From contig LS999829.1 of the NCBI GenBank assembly GCA_900537185.1, positions 310,275 through 374,274 of the forward strand: a stretch of DNA of 64,000 bases, given 5' to 3'. The notes below the pieces were generated by a model. That model searched no databases and was not told the DNA's origin. It saw nothing but the letters and a program-made list of their open reading frames with translations. The position numbers were made by a program, and so were the translations under genes. Shown here in pieces: positions 44,506-53,794 of this stretch (position 1 is its first letter; every line of letters starts with the position of its first letter). The stretch is from Cytophagales bacterium Alg240-R148 (GTDB taxonomy: Bacteria; Bacteroidota; Bacteroidia; Cytophagales; Cyclobacteriaceae).

Positions 44506-45417
44506 ATGGCCGAAAAAAAAGATTTAGATTTTACGTATACCACTATCGACAAAATATTTCGATTGAGCATTGGAGAAACCGGCGATTATAGCGGGGCAAA
44601 ATACGATGGTGATTTTTCAATGTCTCTTGAAGAGGCACAAATGGCCAAACACAAATTCATTGCGGACAGCCTCCATATAAAAAAAGGGAGCAAGGTATTG
44701 GATATGGCATGTGGATGGGCTCCTTTTACCAATTACATCACCAAAAATAGAGGAGCAAATAGTATTGGGTTGACCCTTTCTAAAGGCCAGGCAGCGGCTT
44801 GTCAAAAAAATGGATTCAACGTGCAGGTAAAAGATTGTAGAACAGTAAAGCCGGAGGATTTCGGAACTTTTGATGCAATCACCTGTATTGGAGGCTTGGA
44901 ACACTTCGTTACCATCGAAGATTACAAAGCAGGTAAACAAGAGCAAGTGTACCAAGATTTTTTTCAAACACTCAACGACTTGTTGCCTGTAGGGGGTCGT
45001 TTTTACATGCAAACCATGACTTTCAGTAAAAACATGTTGCCTTTAGAAGAGATCAGTGTGGAGGCAGAAAAGGGATCGGCTTCCCATGTTTTGGCCCTAA
45101 TGATAGAGGAGTTTCCTGGATCTTGGTTGCCTTATGGACCAGAAATGGTCATCAACAATGCGGACGCTAAAAATTTCAAATTGATATCCAAAAGCAGTGG
45201 TCGGTTGGATTACATCGAGACAATTGGTCAGTGGAGAAAAAAATTTAGAAAGTTTGGATTCAAGAAATACGCGCTTTATTTCAAGCTTTTGATGCGCTAC
45301 TTTACGGATAAATCCTTTAGGCATCAAATTGAAGTGTTCAAAGTGAGCCCCAATCGGGTTTGTTTTGAGGATGAAATTATGGACCACTACCGGTTGGTTT
45401 TTGAAAAGACTGCCTAG
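44506..45417 (+). CDS. Cyclopropane-fatty-acid-synthase-like methyltransferase
   Basis: 303 residues. 'VLDMACGWAPFTNYITKNRGANSIGLTLSKGQAAACQ' matches motif I and following of the CFA/mycolic-acid methyltransferases (D.GcGwG....ya........GvTLS..Q.). 'ITCIGGLEHF' and 'GGRFYMQTMTF' follow. The Cys and Gly positions typical of the SAM site are partly altered (DMACGWAP). Acts on an unknown, probably lipid, substrate at the cytoplasmic membrane. No signal peptide. Confidence 0.85.
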   Translation: MAEKKDLDFTYTTIDKIFRLSIGETGDYSGAKYDGDFSMSLEEAQMAKHKFIADSLHIKKGSKVLDMACGWAPFTNYITKNRGANSIGLTLSKGQAAACQKNGFNVQVKDCRTVKPEDFGTFDAITCIGGLEHFVTIEDYKAGKQEQVYQDFFQTLNDLLPVGGRFYMQTMTFSKNMLPLEEISVEAEKGSASHVLALMIEEFPGSWLPYGPEMVINNADAKNFKLISKSSGRLDYIETIGQWRKKFRKFGFKKYALYFKLLMRYFTDKSFRHQIEVFKVSPNRVCFEDEIMDHYRLVFEKTA

Positions 45418-45548
45418 AACAATAGTCCAAAAAATGGACAATACAACGGAAGCAGCTTTTACCCGTTGAAATGCATATACTGAACTGTAGAAATTGGGGT
45501 GGAATTTTGTGATGCGAAGCCCCCCCTTTTTCTTTTTTTTTCAATCCT

Positions 45549-47300
45549 ATGCGCAAGATTCTTTTTTTACCTTTTTCAATGGACCCGCCCATGCTGCATG
45601 CGGACTTTCTAAAGGAAGGAGTTCCAGAGGCGTTATCCGGCTTAATTGCTTCTGCTGGGAGCAACAACACCATGCCTAAGTCCACTAGTGTATTTCTTTC
45701 TAAACATACCCTGTCGCTTACCAAGATCAGAGCACAATATGGAGTCGGGCATGTGTTAAAAGGCCACATAGCAAAAAAAGAAGGTCAAATTCACGTAACC
45801 ATCCAATTGTTAGAAACCCAAACTGGGCAGGAGGTGTACGCGACAACAATTGAATTGTGCCTCCAAAATTGGATGCTAACTTTGTATCCTGTTGCCAACG
45901 AGCTACTTGCCGAAATAGCAGGAGCAAACCCTCCGGTTATCGTTCCAATTGCTCCTTATAAGGCCACCCAATTTTACCTTCAAGGCCAGTACCATTGGCG
46001 CCAACAGAGCTACCAAGCAATAAAGCTGGCCATTGGGTACTTCAATAAATCCATCGGAGAGGATCCAACTTTTTCCTTGCCCTACACAAAACTCGCTGAA
46101 TGTTACTGCACCATTGGTAGGTTGGGGTATGAAGCCTCCCTCCCTGCTTTTAATTTAGCCAAAGAATATGCAGCGCAGTCCATTGAATTAAACGGCAATA
46201 GAGCAGCGCCTTATGCATTGGCCGCGCAGGTGGCACTTTACCAAAACAAGGACCTTGCACTGGCAAAGGGCTTCTTGAACAAAGCCTTCGCTTTAAGTAA
46301 AAATAATGCAAAGACCCACCATGTTATGGCCTTGTACTACCTATATAATGGAGGGATCAGCCAGGCAGAAAAACACGCTGGATTTGCACTAGAATTGGAG
46401 CCTTTTGCCATGCCTTATTTAGCCCGAATGGTTAAAATTCAAATTTTTAGAAATCGCATGGAGCCGGCACAGAAGTTTTTGGATATTGCTAGAAAGGTGG
46501 ACGGTACCAGTCCCTTTTTATTAGAATGTAATGGCCTAGTTGCCTGTTGGTTGGGAGATACTGAACTGGCCATGGAAGGTTATTCTGTTTTGCAGGGTAG
46601 GAGTAATTTACAGGTAAATATTGGCCATGGATATTTGTCTTTGGCCTTATCGAAAACAAGCTGCTTGGAAAAGGCAAAAACGTTAGAACAAAGACTCCAA
46701 ACAGCCGCTTGGCCCGATGGTTCTGGAATTATGGAATATGTAATGGCCTTGGTTAATTTCGGTTATGGCGATTTAGACGGGTTTTATAGGCATGCTAAGC
46801 AAGCAGCGGCTTCGGGTATGGCTATATTGCTGGAGGAGCTCCAATGGAACCCTATTTATGAACAGATAAGATCTGATCTAGAATTTCAAGAATTGATGCG
46901 GGCATATGGTTTGCCTGCCAACAGGCAATGTTCAAAAGAAAAAAAAGAAACATCTGTGGTCCAACTGCGCTGCGTTACCCAGGATTCTTTGACCCTAGAC
47001 CCCAAAGACATTTCGTTTATAGAAGCCAATGATAACTATTGCACGGTTTATTGGTACGAGGCTGGGACTTTAAAGAATAAATTGCTGCGCGTTACGCTTA
47101 AAAAATTAGAAATACAATTGGCTACATTTGACTTCATTATGCGCTGCCACAAAACATTTATGCTCAATTTGCTTCAAAATTTATTTATTACCGGAAGTGC
47201 AAGGGCATTGTTTTTTGAAAGTCCTATCGTACCGCGTAGGATTCCCATTTCGCGATCAAAAAACAAAGAAGCTGAACTGCGGATGCAAAGGTACCAATAA
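45549..47300 (+). CDS. TolB_N-like/TPR/LytTR regulator
   Basis: 583 residues, cytoplasmic. Residues 1-100 follow the TolB N-terminal/FlgO-type pattern ('LFLPFSMDPP', 'YGVGHVLKGHIAKKEGQIHVTIQLLETQTGQEVY'). TPRs follow at about 130-430. A C-terminal LytTR DNA-binding domain (about 475-575, 'SFIEANDNYCTVYWYEAG', 'FIMRCHKTFMLNL') completes it. The combination is a one-component regulator in which the TPR or TolB-like part would sense. Start taken at the ATG at 45549. Confidence 0.82.
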   Translation: MRKILFLPFSMDPPMLHADFLKEGVPEALSGLIASAGSNNTMPKSTSVFLSKHTLSLTKIRAQYGVGHVLKGHIAKKEGQIHVTIQLLETQTGQEVYATTIELCLQNWMLTLYPVANELLAEIAGANPPVIVPIAPYKATQFYLQGQYHWRQQSYQAIKLAIGYFNKSIGEDPTFSLPYTKLAECYCTIGRLGYEASLPAFNLAKEYAAQSIELNGNRAAPYALAAQVALYQNKDLALAKGFLNKAFALSKNNAKTHHVMALYYLYNGGISQAEKHAGFALELEPFAMPYLARMVKIQIFRNRMEPAQKFLDIARKVDGTSPFLLECNGLVACWLGDTELAMEGYSVLQGRSNLQVNIGHGYLSLALSKTSCLEKAKTLEQRLQTAAWPDGSGIMEYVMALVNFGYGDLDGFYRHAKQAAASGMAILLEELQWNPIYEQIRSDLEFQELMRAYGLPANRQCSKEKKETSVVQLRCVTQDSLTLDPKDISFIEANDNYCTVYWYEAGTLKNKLLRVTLKKLEIQLATFDFIMRCHKTFMLNLLQNLFITGSARALFFESPIVPRRIPISRSKNKEAELRMQRYQ

Positions 47301-47612
47301 AACAAAGTTGGGACTATCTAGCGCAGTACTTTCCCTCTGATTAAGTTGTGAATAAACTGGAAACAAGACACAACCGGGCCTTCTTTGGCTGAAAAAACGG
47401 TGGTCACAAAAATATATCGGAGCTATTTTTTTAATGTCTTGTAACTGTCCAAAATAAATTATTCGACGGTGGTTTGGACAAGCACCATCAGAAATTAAAT
47501 TATTAAAACCATAAAATTTATAGTTAATGCGACAAAGAATACAATTAATCCTTTAAAAAGTCTGATTGTGTTGTTAGATTGTGGCTCAACATAAAAGTGA
47601 GCTTTAAAAGCT
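47301..47612. other. Intergenic stretch with no supported gene
   Basis: 312 nt between the LytTR gene and a membrane protein gene. Only short frames occur. I see no clear operator or terminator. Confidence 0.4.
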
Positions 47613-48305
47613 ATGAGGTACCAATTAGATCAAAGTCAATTTAATAAGTTTAGAAAAACGCTATTTATAAGATTGGTTCCGGTATTGTTGGTCTTAGAAG
47701 CGTGGATTTTTGTGATAAACCACGACCAAGTATGGATAGCAGTGACTACCTCAGTGCTTTTGTTTTTAGTGTTCCTGGTGGTTTGGTTGGGTGCAATAAA
47801 AAAACAAAGGCAGGCATGGGCCTCCTTTGAATTGATTCTCCATGCCGATTCAATAGAAAGAGTGCAAGAGGGTTTCCCAAAATTATTGTTGTTAAAAGAA
47901 GAGGTTAAATCTGTGAAAGAAGCTAAAAACGGGTCCATCACTTTGGTAGCATATCCGCGCCATAAATCCATTACCATTCCTTTTGCTGTTGAAAACAAAC
48001 CGGAGCTAATGCAAAGTATTAGCAGCTGGACTTCAGTAGATCAACCCAAAGGCGATTTTAGTTTTGGACTGTCCTTGTTAGGGTCGGTGTTGGGTTTGTG
48101 TTTGTTGTATTCTACCATGGTATCTACCAATTTTTATTATACCGTTACTTCTAGTTTTGCATTGATTTCAATTTTACTTTGGGGGTTTGTAGAAATCAGA
48201 AGAAATCCCAACTTCCATAAAAATGTACGGCAGGCGTCCTATGCTGGTTTTATTGTTATAGCCGTGCTCATTTATAAACTGATGCTAACTTTAGCGGAGG
48301 TTTGA
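47613..48305 (+). CDS. Membrane protein of unknown function
   Basis: 230 residues. Two N-terminal helices (about 12-32, 38-60), a soluble loop of about 85 residues with a PH-like beta pattern ('ADSIERVQEGFPKLLLLKEEVKSVKEAKNGSITLVAYP'), then three C-terminal helices. The loop resembles bacterial PH domains of YdbS-type membrane proteins. No operon partner is clear. Confidence 0.7.
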   Translation: MRYQLDQSQFNKFRKTLFIRLVPVLLVLEAWIFVINHDQVWIAVTTSVLLFLVFLVVWLGAIKKQRQAWASFELILHADSIERVQEGFPKLLLLKEEVKSVKEAKNGSITLVAYPRHKSITIPFAVENKPELMQSISSWTSVDQPKGDFSFGLSLLGSVLGLCLLYSTMVSTNFYYTVTSSFALISILLWGFVEIRRNPNFHKNVRQASYAGFIVIAVLIYKLMLTLAEV

Positions 48306-48414
48306 ATCGTTAAAATTTTGCAGAGAAATTAGCTATCATTGTAGTGTTGAGAATAGTTGTGAATACCTATCATTCATTTGATAATAATTAATGCGGCAAA
48401 TATAGATTGAACCC

Positions 48415-49056
48415 ATGTCGATACAGCGCAAAAATTTCTTTCAGTTTTTTAAATCACAGAAGGTTGGGGCTGGGTTTTGGATGATGGTCTTTATGGGAAG
48501 TTTGTTGGGAGTTGGTACAACAATATTGGAACTTAAACAGAACCGATTGCCTCTAATAGGAGGGTGGATTTTTTTAAGCCCAATTGTACTGTACTTGTTT
48601 TTCAATGCAGCAGCTTATAGGGTATATAAAAAACAATCAATGGCCATGCTTACCTATAATAACGTTGCAAATGAGGTGTTATTGAATTTGAAAGTTTGTG
48701 TTAAAAATTTTGATTTGTGGGCACAAAAAAATGTTTACAGGTCGATGTCCAAAAAAACTATATACGAATTTGATGCTGCGGATATTGTTTTAAGCGAAAA
48801 GGGCATGCTTGTATTAGGCCATGGGCAAACCTTTATAATGACGGGCTATGCCAGCCCTGTTGTATTGCTTTTGACAGATCCTCCCAATGAAATTGGGACT
48901 GCTGAAATTGTTGGTATGAAGGTGCTGGAGAACAAAAGAATTGAAATTTCAATCCGTGACCCTGCTTATAACCATGTGTTAATACTTCAATTTCACCCCA
49001 ACGACAGGTTGTTGCTTTGGGTAGAATGGCAGTTAAATAAAATGGATACCGCATGA
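48415..49056 (+). CDS. Membrane protein of unknown function
   Basis: 213 residues. Two N-terminal helices (about 22-40, 52-70) and a soluble beta-rich C-terminus ('MLTYNNVANEVLLNLKVC', 'ADIVLSEKGMLVLGHGQTFIM'). Architecture resembles the preceding gene, but sequence similarity is not obvious. Function unknown. Confidence 0.7.
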   Translation: MSIQRKNFFQFFKSQKVGAGFWMMVFMGSLLGVGTTILELKQNRLPLIGGWIFLSPIVLYLFFNAAAYRVYKKQSMAMLTYNNVANEVLLNLKVCVKNFDLWAQKNVYRSMSKKTIYEFDAADIVLSEKGMLVLGHGQTFIMTGYASPVVLLLTDPPNEIGTAEIVGMKVLENKRIEISIRDPAYNHVLILQFHPNDRLLLWVEWQLNKMDTA

Positions 49057-49265
49057 AACAAATGTTTCTAGATTAGAAGGCGGCGGCGGTTTTGGATGGA
49101 GCACTAAGCAACCATTGGAAGCCTAGTGCAACGAAGGCAAAGCAGTTCCTGTTCGTTCGACTATTCCCATGTACACTTGCATAAAATAAGCACATTGTTA
49201 ATGAAATGAGCGCCTATTTTTTTAACTTTTAGGAGCCATAGCAATTGTACTTAAACTTAAAAAAA

Positions 49266-50036
49266 ATGGAAAACCTCATCGACCTCAATGCCCAAAACAT
49301 AGCGGAAGAACACATTTGTTGTGCCATTTCTGATAAAAAATGCACCGACAGCTACCAAGCAAAAAAAAACTGGCTGCAACAAGAATTTAGCAATGGTTAC
49401 GTGTTCCGGCGCTTGGACACAAGAGCCAAGGTTTTTATAGAATATGGACCAGCAGAAAAAGCTTGGTTGCCAATAACAGCCCCAGGTTACCTCAACATCA
49501 ATTGTTTTTGGGTATCGGGCCAATATAAAAAACAAGGGCACGCCAAACGGTTGCTTCAAACTGCCATTGACGCAGCACAAAACCAACAATTGGATGGGCT
49601 GGTAACTGTGGTGGGCACCAAAAAATTTCATTTTATGAGCGATACCAAATGGTTCTTGAAACAAGGTTTTGTAGAGGCAGACAAAACTTCTAGTGGTTTC
49701 AGTCTTTTAGTAAAAAAACTAAATGCCCATGCACCTGACCCTGTTTTCAATGATTCGGTACGGTCTGGTCAATGCCCTGAAACAAAGGGCATAGTGGTGT
49801 ATTATTCGAATCGATGCCCTTTTGCAGAATTCCATGCTCTAAACTCCTTACAAGAAACTGCCAAAAAAAGAAACTTGCCCCTTTCGGTTATAAAATTGGA
49901 AACGATGGAACAAGCCCAACAAAGCCCAAGCCCTGCCACCATTTTCAGTATGTTTTACCAAGGCCAGTTCGTCACCACCGATCTCAGTGTTTGTATGGAT
50001 TCTAGGTACGATAAAATAATGTCCAAAGCATTATAA
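49266..50036 (+). CDS. GNAT acetyltransferase with YoaP-like C-terminal domain
   Basis: 256 residues from the ATG at 49266; a TTG/ATG-type extension to 49245 is less likely. N-terminal GNAT domain (about 40-150) with the acetyl-CoA loop 'YKKQGHAKRLLQTAID'. The C-terminal part (about 170-255, 'GIVVYYSNRCPFAEFHALNSLQETA') matches the YoaP/YP-like thioredoxin-like domain, with 'CPF' as the usual Cys position. Two-domain YoaP-type acetyltransferase of unknown substrate. Confidence 0.88.
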   Translation: MENLIDLNAQNIAEEHICCAISDKKCTDSYQAKKNWLQQEFSNGYVFRRLDTRAKVFIEYGPAEKAWLPITAPGYLNINCFWVSGQYKKQGHAKRLLQTAIDAAQNQQLDGLVTVVGTKKFHFMSDTKWFLKQGFVEADKTSSGFSLLVKKLNAHAPDPVFNDSVRSGQCPETKGIVVYYSNRCPFAEFHALNSLQETAKKRNLPLSVIKLETMEQAQQSPSPATIFSMFYQGQFVTTDLSVCMDSRYDKIMSKAL

Positions 50037-50114
50037 GGCTGTTAGTTGCATGCTAATTAAATTATTGGCTATTTTAGAAAAGTGTTTAGAAATAGCTATA
50101 AAAGGATAGGTACA

Positions 50115-52019
50115 ATGGGTAGGCCCAACTGGGTGGGGTACCAATGGTGTGTTGGTTTGGTATTGTGCTGGATATTGGCAGTGTGCCCAAAGGCGAATGC
50201 ACAAGAAGCCGACATACCCCAACTAGAAAAAGACTACAAAAATTTATTTGGGCTGGAAAAGCTAAAAGCTTTGAATAAAATTAGTGCTTACTACTACGAT
50301 AGGAGTGCAAAAAAAGCACAAAAGTACGCCCGTCAGGCGGTTACCTTATCGGAAAACATATTCGTTGAAAGCAACAGCATAATTGATTTTAAAGAAAGAC
50401 ATGAACAAGCTTTTGCCTACATCATGTTGGGTAAAATTTTGTTTGATAGAAAAGTGTATTTTGACGCGCAAGACAACCTACAAGCCGGTAAAGTATTGTC
50501 TGATTCAATTGAACATGTTGCCTATGCCAATGAGGCGGCGTATTACCTACAAAAAATTCAGGATCTCATCGATGCGGGAAAAATAAAAGAATCGTTCTTT
50601 TCTAAAACTTTTGGGGATCTCAAGGTAGGGGAAGCCATCAACAGCACTTCTAAAGACCTGACCATACAAACAGAAATAAAGCTCGGTAAGAGCAGGGAAA
50701 AAAAGGGAGACTACCAAGGGGCCATAGACCACTACGAAAAAGTAATCAATTTGCTGCGCAACAAAGGAGATGCAGAAGGCATCAAAGCGTACCAAATAAA
50801 AATAGCGGTATTGTTGGATTCTTTGAACGACCATGTCCAGGCTCAGAAATTCTTAAATGAGGCACTAACTGCCATATCATCCGATACAACCGAAGAAATG
50901 GCCATGGAAAAGTTGGAAACTAAGTCCTATCCAACGGACAGACAAACAGCCGAGCAGGATAGTATCAATACCGCTTTAATAGCGGATCAAAACAAGTTAA
51001 AAACGTTTAAACAGCTAGCCGACGAATATGCCCTTGAAAAGGATTTTGAAAAATCACTGGCTTATGAAAAACGCTACCACGAATTGGCCCGTAAAATGGA
51101 AACGGACAGTTTGAGAACAGTAGCAGAAAGCAGCAGAGCCGAAAGGGACATTTTGCTTTTAAAACAACAAAAGAGAATTGCAGACCTGAATGTGAATGAA
51201 ATTGAAAAGGAAAAGGAAAGGCAGGTAAAATACCGAAATATTTTAATGCTGGTAGCATTTCTAATACTTTCGAGTACGGTGGTGGTATACAAATCGTATT
51301 CGGCCAAAAAAAAGGAACATAAAAAATTAACGATCACCCACCAAGACCTACAAAAAACCAAAGGGAAGTTGGAGGATGCTGAACAGAAGATTGTACAGAT
51401 GTTGAAGCAGCAAGTATCGGGAGATATAGCACAGGAATTGATTCAGCAGGGAACACAAGATTTGCAGTCGAGGTGTTTTGTCTGTGTAATGTTTTTAGAC
51501 ATTAGAAATTTTACGGCCACAGCCGAAAAGCTGAGCCCAGAAGAGCTAATTGCCTATCAAAATGAAATGTTCGGTTTTATGATTGATGCAGTACAAGAAC
51601 ACCACGGCAACATCAACCAGCTGCTCGGAGATGGTTTCATGGCTACTTTTGGTGCGCCAGTTTCGCATGGCAATGATTGTGAAAATGCCTACCAAGCTTC
51701 TCTCCAAATACTTGAAGAATTAAAAGTAAGAGGAGAAGCTGGAATCATACCTAAAATTAAAATTGGTATAGGTTTGCATGCGGGGTTTGTAGTTACGGGC
51801 AATGTGGGCAACGAATCCAGAAAGCAGTATTCTGTAACGGGCAACCCAGTGATTTTAGCTAGCCGATTGGAGCAAATGAACAAAACGTATAAAACCCAGC
51901 TGGTACTATCAGAAGAAGTACACGAACGCCTAGCGCCTAACAGCCAACCTTCGGCCAGTTTTAGGAGTGTTCAGGTGAAAGGAAGAACAGAACCGATCAA
52001 CATCATGGCATTTGAATAA
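50115..52019 (+). CDS. TPR-linked class III adenylate/guanylate cyclase-like protein
   Basis: 634 residues from the ATG at 50115; a GTG at 50082 adds 11 residues. A signal peptide or helix (about 10-28), TPRs (about 60-270), a coiled coil, a transmembrane helix (about 388-406, 'ILMLVAFLILSSTVVVYKSY'), then a class III cyclase domain (about 455-630). Metal-binding Asp residues are present ('FLDIRNFTA', 'LLGDGFMATFGAP'). The usual Lys before GDG is Gln, and the usual D-x-V-N of the second strand is replaced (GNPVILASRLE). Nucleotide specificity is therefore doubtful. Confidence 0.87.
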   Translation: MGRPNWVGYQWCVGLVLCWILAVCPKANAQEADIPQLEKDYKNLFGLEKLKALNKISAYYYDRSAKKAQKYARQAVTLSENIFVESNSIIDFKERHEQAFAYIMLGKILFDRKVYFDAQDNLQAGKVLSDSIEHVAYANEAAYYLQKIQDLIDAGKIKESFFSKTFGDLKVGEAINSTSKDLTIQTEIKLGKSREKKGDYQGAIDHYEKVINLLRNKGDAEGIKAYQIKIAVLLDSLNDHVQAQKFLNEALTAISSDTTEEMAMEKLETKSYPTDRQTAEQDSINTALIADQNKLKTFKQLADEYALEKDFEKSLAYEKRYHELARKMETDSLRTVAESSRAERDILLLKQQKRIADLNVNEIEKEKERQVKYRNILMLVAFLILSSTVVVYKSYSAKKKEHKKLTITHQDLQKTKGKLEDAEQKIVQMLKQQVSGDIAQELIQQGTQDLQSRCFVCVMFLDIRNFTATAEKLSPEELIAYQNEMFGFMIDAVQEHHGNINQLLGDGFMATFGAPVSHGNDCENAYQASLQILEELKVRGEAGIIPKIKIGIGLHAGFVVTGNVGNESRKQYSVTGNPVILASRLEQMNKTYKTQLVLSEEVHERLAPNSQPSASFRSVQVKGRTEPINIMAFE

Positions 52020-52151
52020 AAATATTGGGTTAGGTCCAACTTTAATTGGTTGGGTACGAGTTTTTCAAAATTTTCAAAGCAAAAATTCCGCAAGAATCGG
52101 GTTTTTTGCCAGGAGATGTGCTGTTATTTTTGTATTATTAAAACTTCTCAA

Positions 52152-52994
52152 ATGACAGATCAAAATACCATTAATTTCCAAAGAATTGCCCAAGCAATTG
52201 CCTTTATAAGGGAAAATTTCAAATCACAACCTTCTTTGGAGCAAGTGGCATCTCAAGTACACCTGAGCCCGTTTCATTTTCAGCGCTTGTTCCATGAATG
52301 GGCCGGCGTGAGCCCAAAAAAATTCATGCAATACACCAGTGTGCAATATGCCAAACAGCTGCTTCAAGAAAAAAAAGTGAGCTTGTTTGATGCAGCCGAC
52401 CAGACTGGTTTGTCTGGAACAGGGCGTTTGCACGACTTGTTTGTGACCATAGAAGGCATGACTCCCGGAGAATTTAAAAATGGAGGAAAAAACTTAACCA
52501 TTAATTACAGCCTTTTTGCAAGCCCTTTTGGGAAGTTGTTGGTGGCTTCTACACACAAGGGCATTTGTTACATGGCATTTGTGCAAGACGATAAAGAAGC
52601 TATTGGACATTTAAAGAGCCGCTATTCGGATGCCGTTTGGACAGAAAAAGCAGATGCCCTACAAGAAGGAGCTTTGGATATTTTTCACCGCGATTGGAGC
52701 AAGTTGAGTCAAATAAAATTGCACCTGCAAGGTACTGCCTTCCAACTTAAGGTCTGGGAGAGTTTGTTGAAAATCCCAAAGGGAGCACTCAGCACTTATG
52801 GAAAAATCGCTGCCGATATTGACCAACCCAAGGCATCCAGGGCAGTAGGCACTGCCATTGGCAACAACCCTATCGCATTTCTTATTCCATGCCACCGCGT
52901 AATTCAATCTTCTGGAAACCTTGGTGGGTACCGATGGGGCACCACCAGAAAATCGGCTATCATTGGTTGGGAAGCAGCCCAAATTCAAGTTTAA
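52152..52994 (+). CDS. AraC-type regulator fused to O6-methylguanine-DNA methyltransferase (Ada-like, no N-terminal zinc domain)
   Basis: 280 residues from the ATG at 52152; the frame is open upstream to 52050, but the first 34 codons look non-coding. AraC HTH (about 5-105, 'SLEQVASQVHLSPFHFQRLFHEWAGVSPKKF') is followed by the methyltransferase domain (about 120-275) with the active site 'NPIAFLIPCHRVIQSSGNLGGYRWG', Cys in PCHRV. The methyl-phosphotriester-accepting N-domain of E. coli Ada is absent. Head of an operon with a 2OG oxygenase and AlkB. Confidence 0.93.
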   Translation: MTDQNTINFQRIAQAIAFIRENFKSQPSLEQVASQVHLSPFHFQRLFHEWAGVSPKKFMQYTSVQYAKQLLQEKKVSLFDAADQTGLSGTGRLHDLFVTIEGMTPGEFKNGGKNLTINYSLFASPFGKLLVASTHKGICYMAFVQDDKEAIGHLKSRYSDAVWTEKADALQEGALDIFHRDWSKLSQIKLHLQGTAFQLKVWESLLKIPKGALSTYGKIAADIDQPKASRAVGTAIGNNPIAFLIPCHRVIQSSGNLGGYRWGTTRKSAIIGWEAAQIQV

Positions 52995-53047
52995 GAGGCT
53001 GCTATTTTATTATTACCCAAAACAAATACCAATAATTTTACTTTTTT

Positions 53048-53776
53048 ATGATGCCAAATAGGAAAAACCCCGTGCAAAAATCGGTAGAAGCCGTAGACTG
53101 GACCTTGGCCATTGATAAGTTGCACCGCCGTGGCCATGTTACAGTTTCGGGCTTTATTAACAGGCAAGAATGTGAAGACATAAAACAAATGTACAACCGC
53201 TCCTTTGGGTTTAGAAAAGAAGTATCGATGGAGCGTTATCGTTTTGGTGTTGGCCATTACAAATACTTTGATTACCCCTTGCCTGAAACCATTCAAAACA
53301 TCCGCGCAACAGTTTATCCACGTTTAGTAGAAGCAGCCAACTTTTGGATGAAAGCACTAAAAATAGGCCAACATTACCCAGCCAAACACAGCGATTTTAT
53401 TCAGCAATGTCGGTTACAAGGACAGTCCAAACCAACTGCTTTAATTTTGAGATATGAAGCGAAAGGGCATAATACCTTGCACCAGGATATTTACGGTCCG
53501 GTTTATTTTCCTTTCCAACTGGTTTTGTTTTTGGACGAACCAGGCGTAGATTATACCGGCGGGGCTTTTGTAATGACCCAGCAAATACCTAGAGCCCAAA
53601 GCAAGCCCATTGTATTGCAACCTAAAAAGGGAGATATGCTCCTTTTTACTACTAACTTTAGGCCTATCAAAGGAAACAAAGGATACTATTGGGCCAATAT
53701 AAAACACGGGGTGTCTGAGGTGATAAGCGGAAAGCGGCACACCCTTGGTATTATTTTCCACGATGCCACCAATTGA
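53048..53776 (+). CDS. 2OG-Fe(II) oxygenase (COG3826-like)
   Basis: 242 residues. Iron ligands 'LHQDIYG' (HxD) and the distal His in 'IKHGVSEV', with 'KRHTLGIIFHD' as the 2-oxoglutarate-binding Arg/His strand, fit the family. 'HYKYFDYPLPETI' and 'GGAFVMTQQIPRAQSK' are typical of the COG3826 group that travels with Ada/AlkB. Lies between Ada-like and AlkB genes (53 nt and 18 nt), so likely part of alkylation damage repair. Its substrate is not established. Confidence 0.88.
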   Translation: MMPNRKNPVQKSVEAVDWTLAIDKLHRRGHVTVSGFINRQECEDIKQMYNRSFGFRKEVSMERYRFGVGHYKYFDYPLPETIQNIRATVYPRLVEAANFWMKALKIGQHYPAKHSDFIQQCRLQGQSKPTALILRYEAKGHNTLHQDIYGPVYFPFQLVLFLDEPGVDYTGGAFVMTQQIPRAQSKPIVLQPKKGDMLLFTTNFRPIKGNKGYYWANIKHGVSEVISGKRHTLGIIFHDATN

Positions 53777-53794
53777 ATTACCTTAAAAAGAGCA

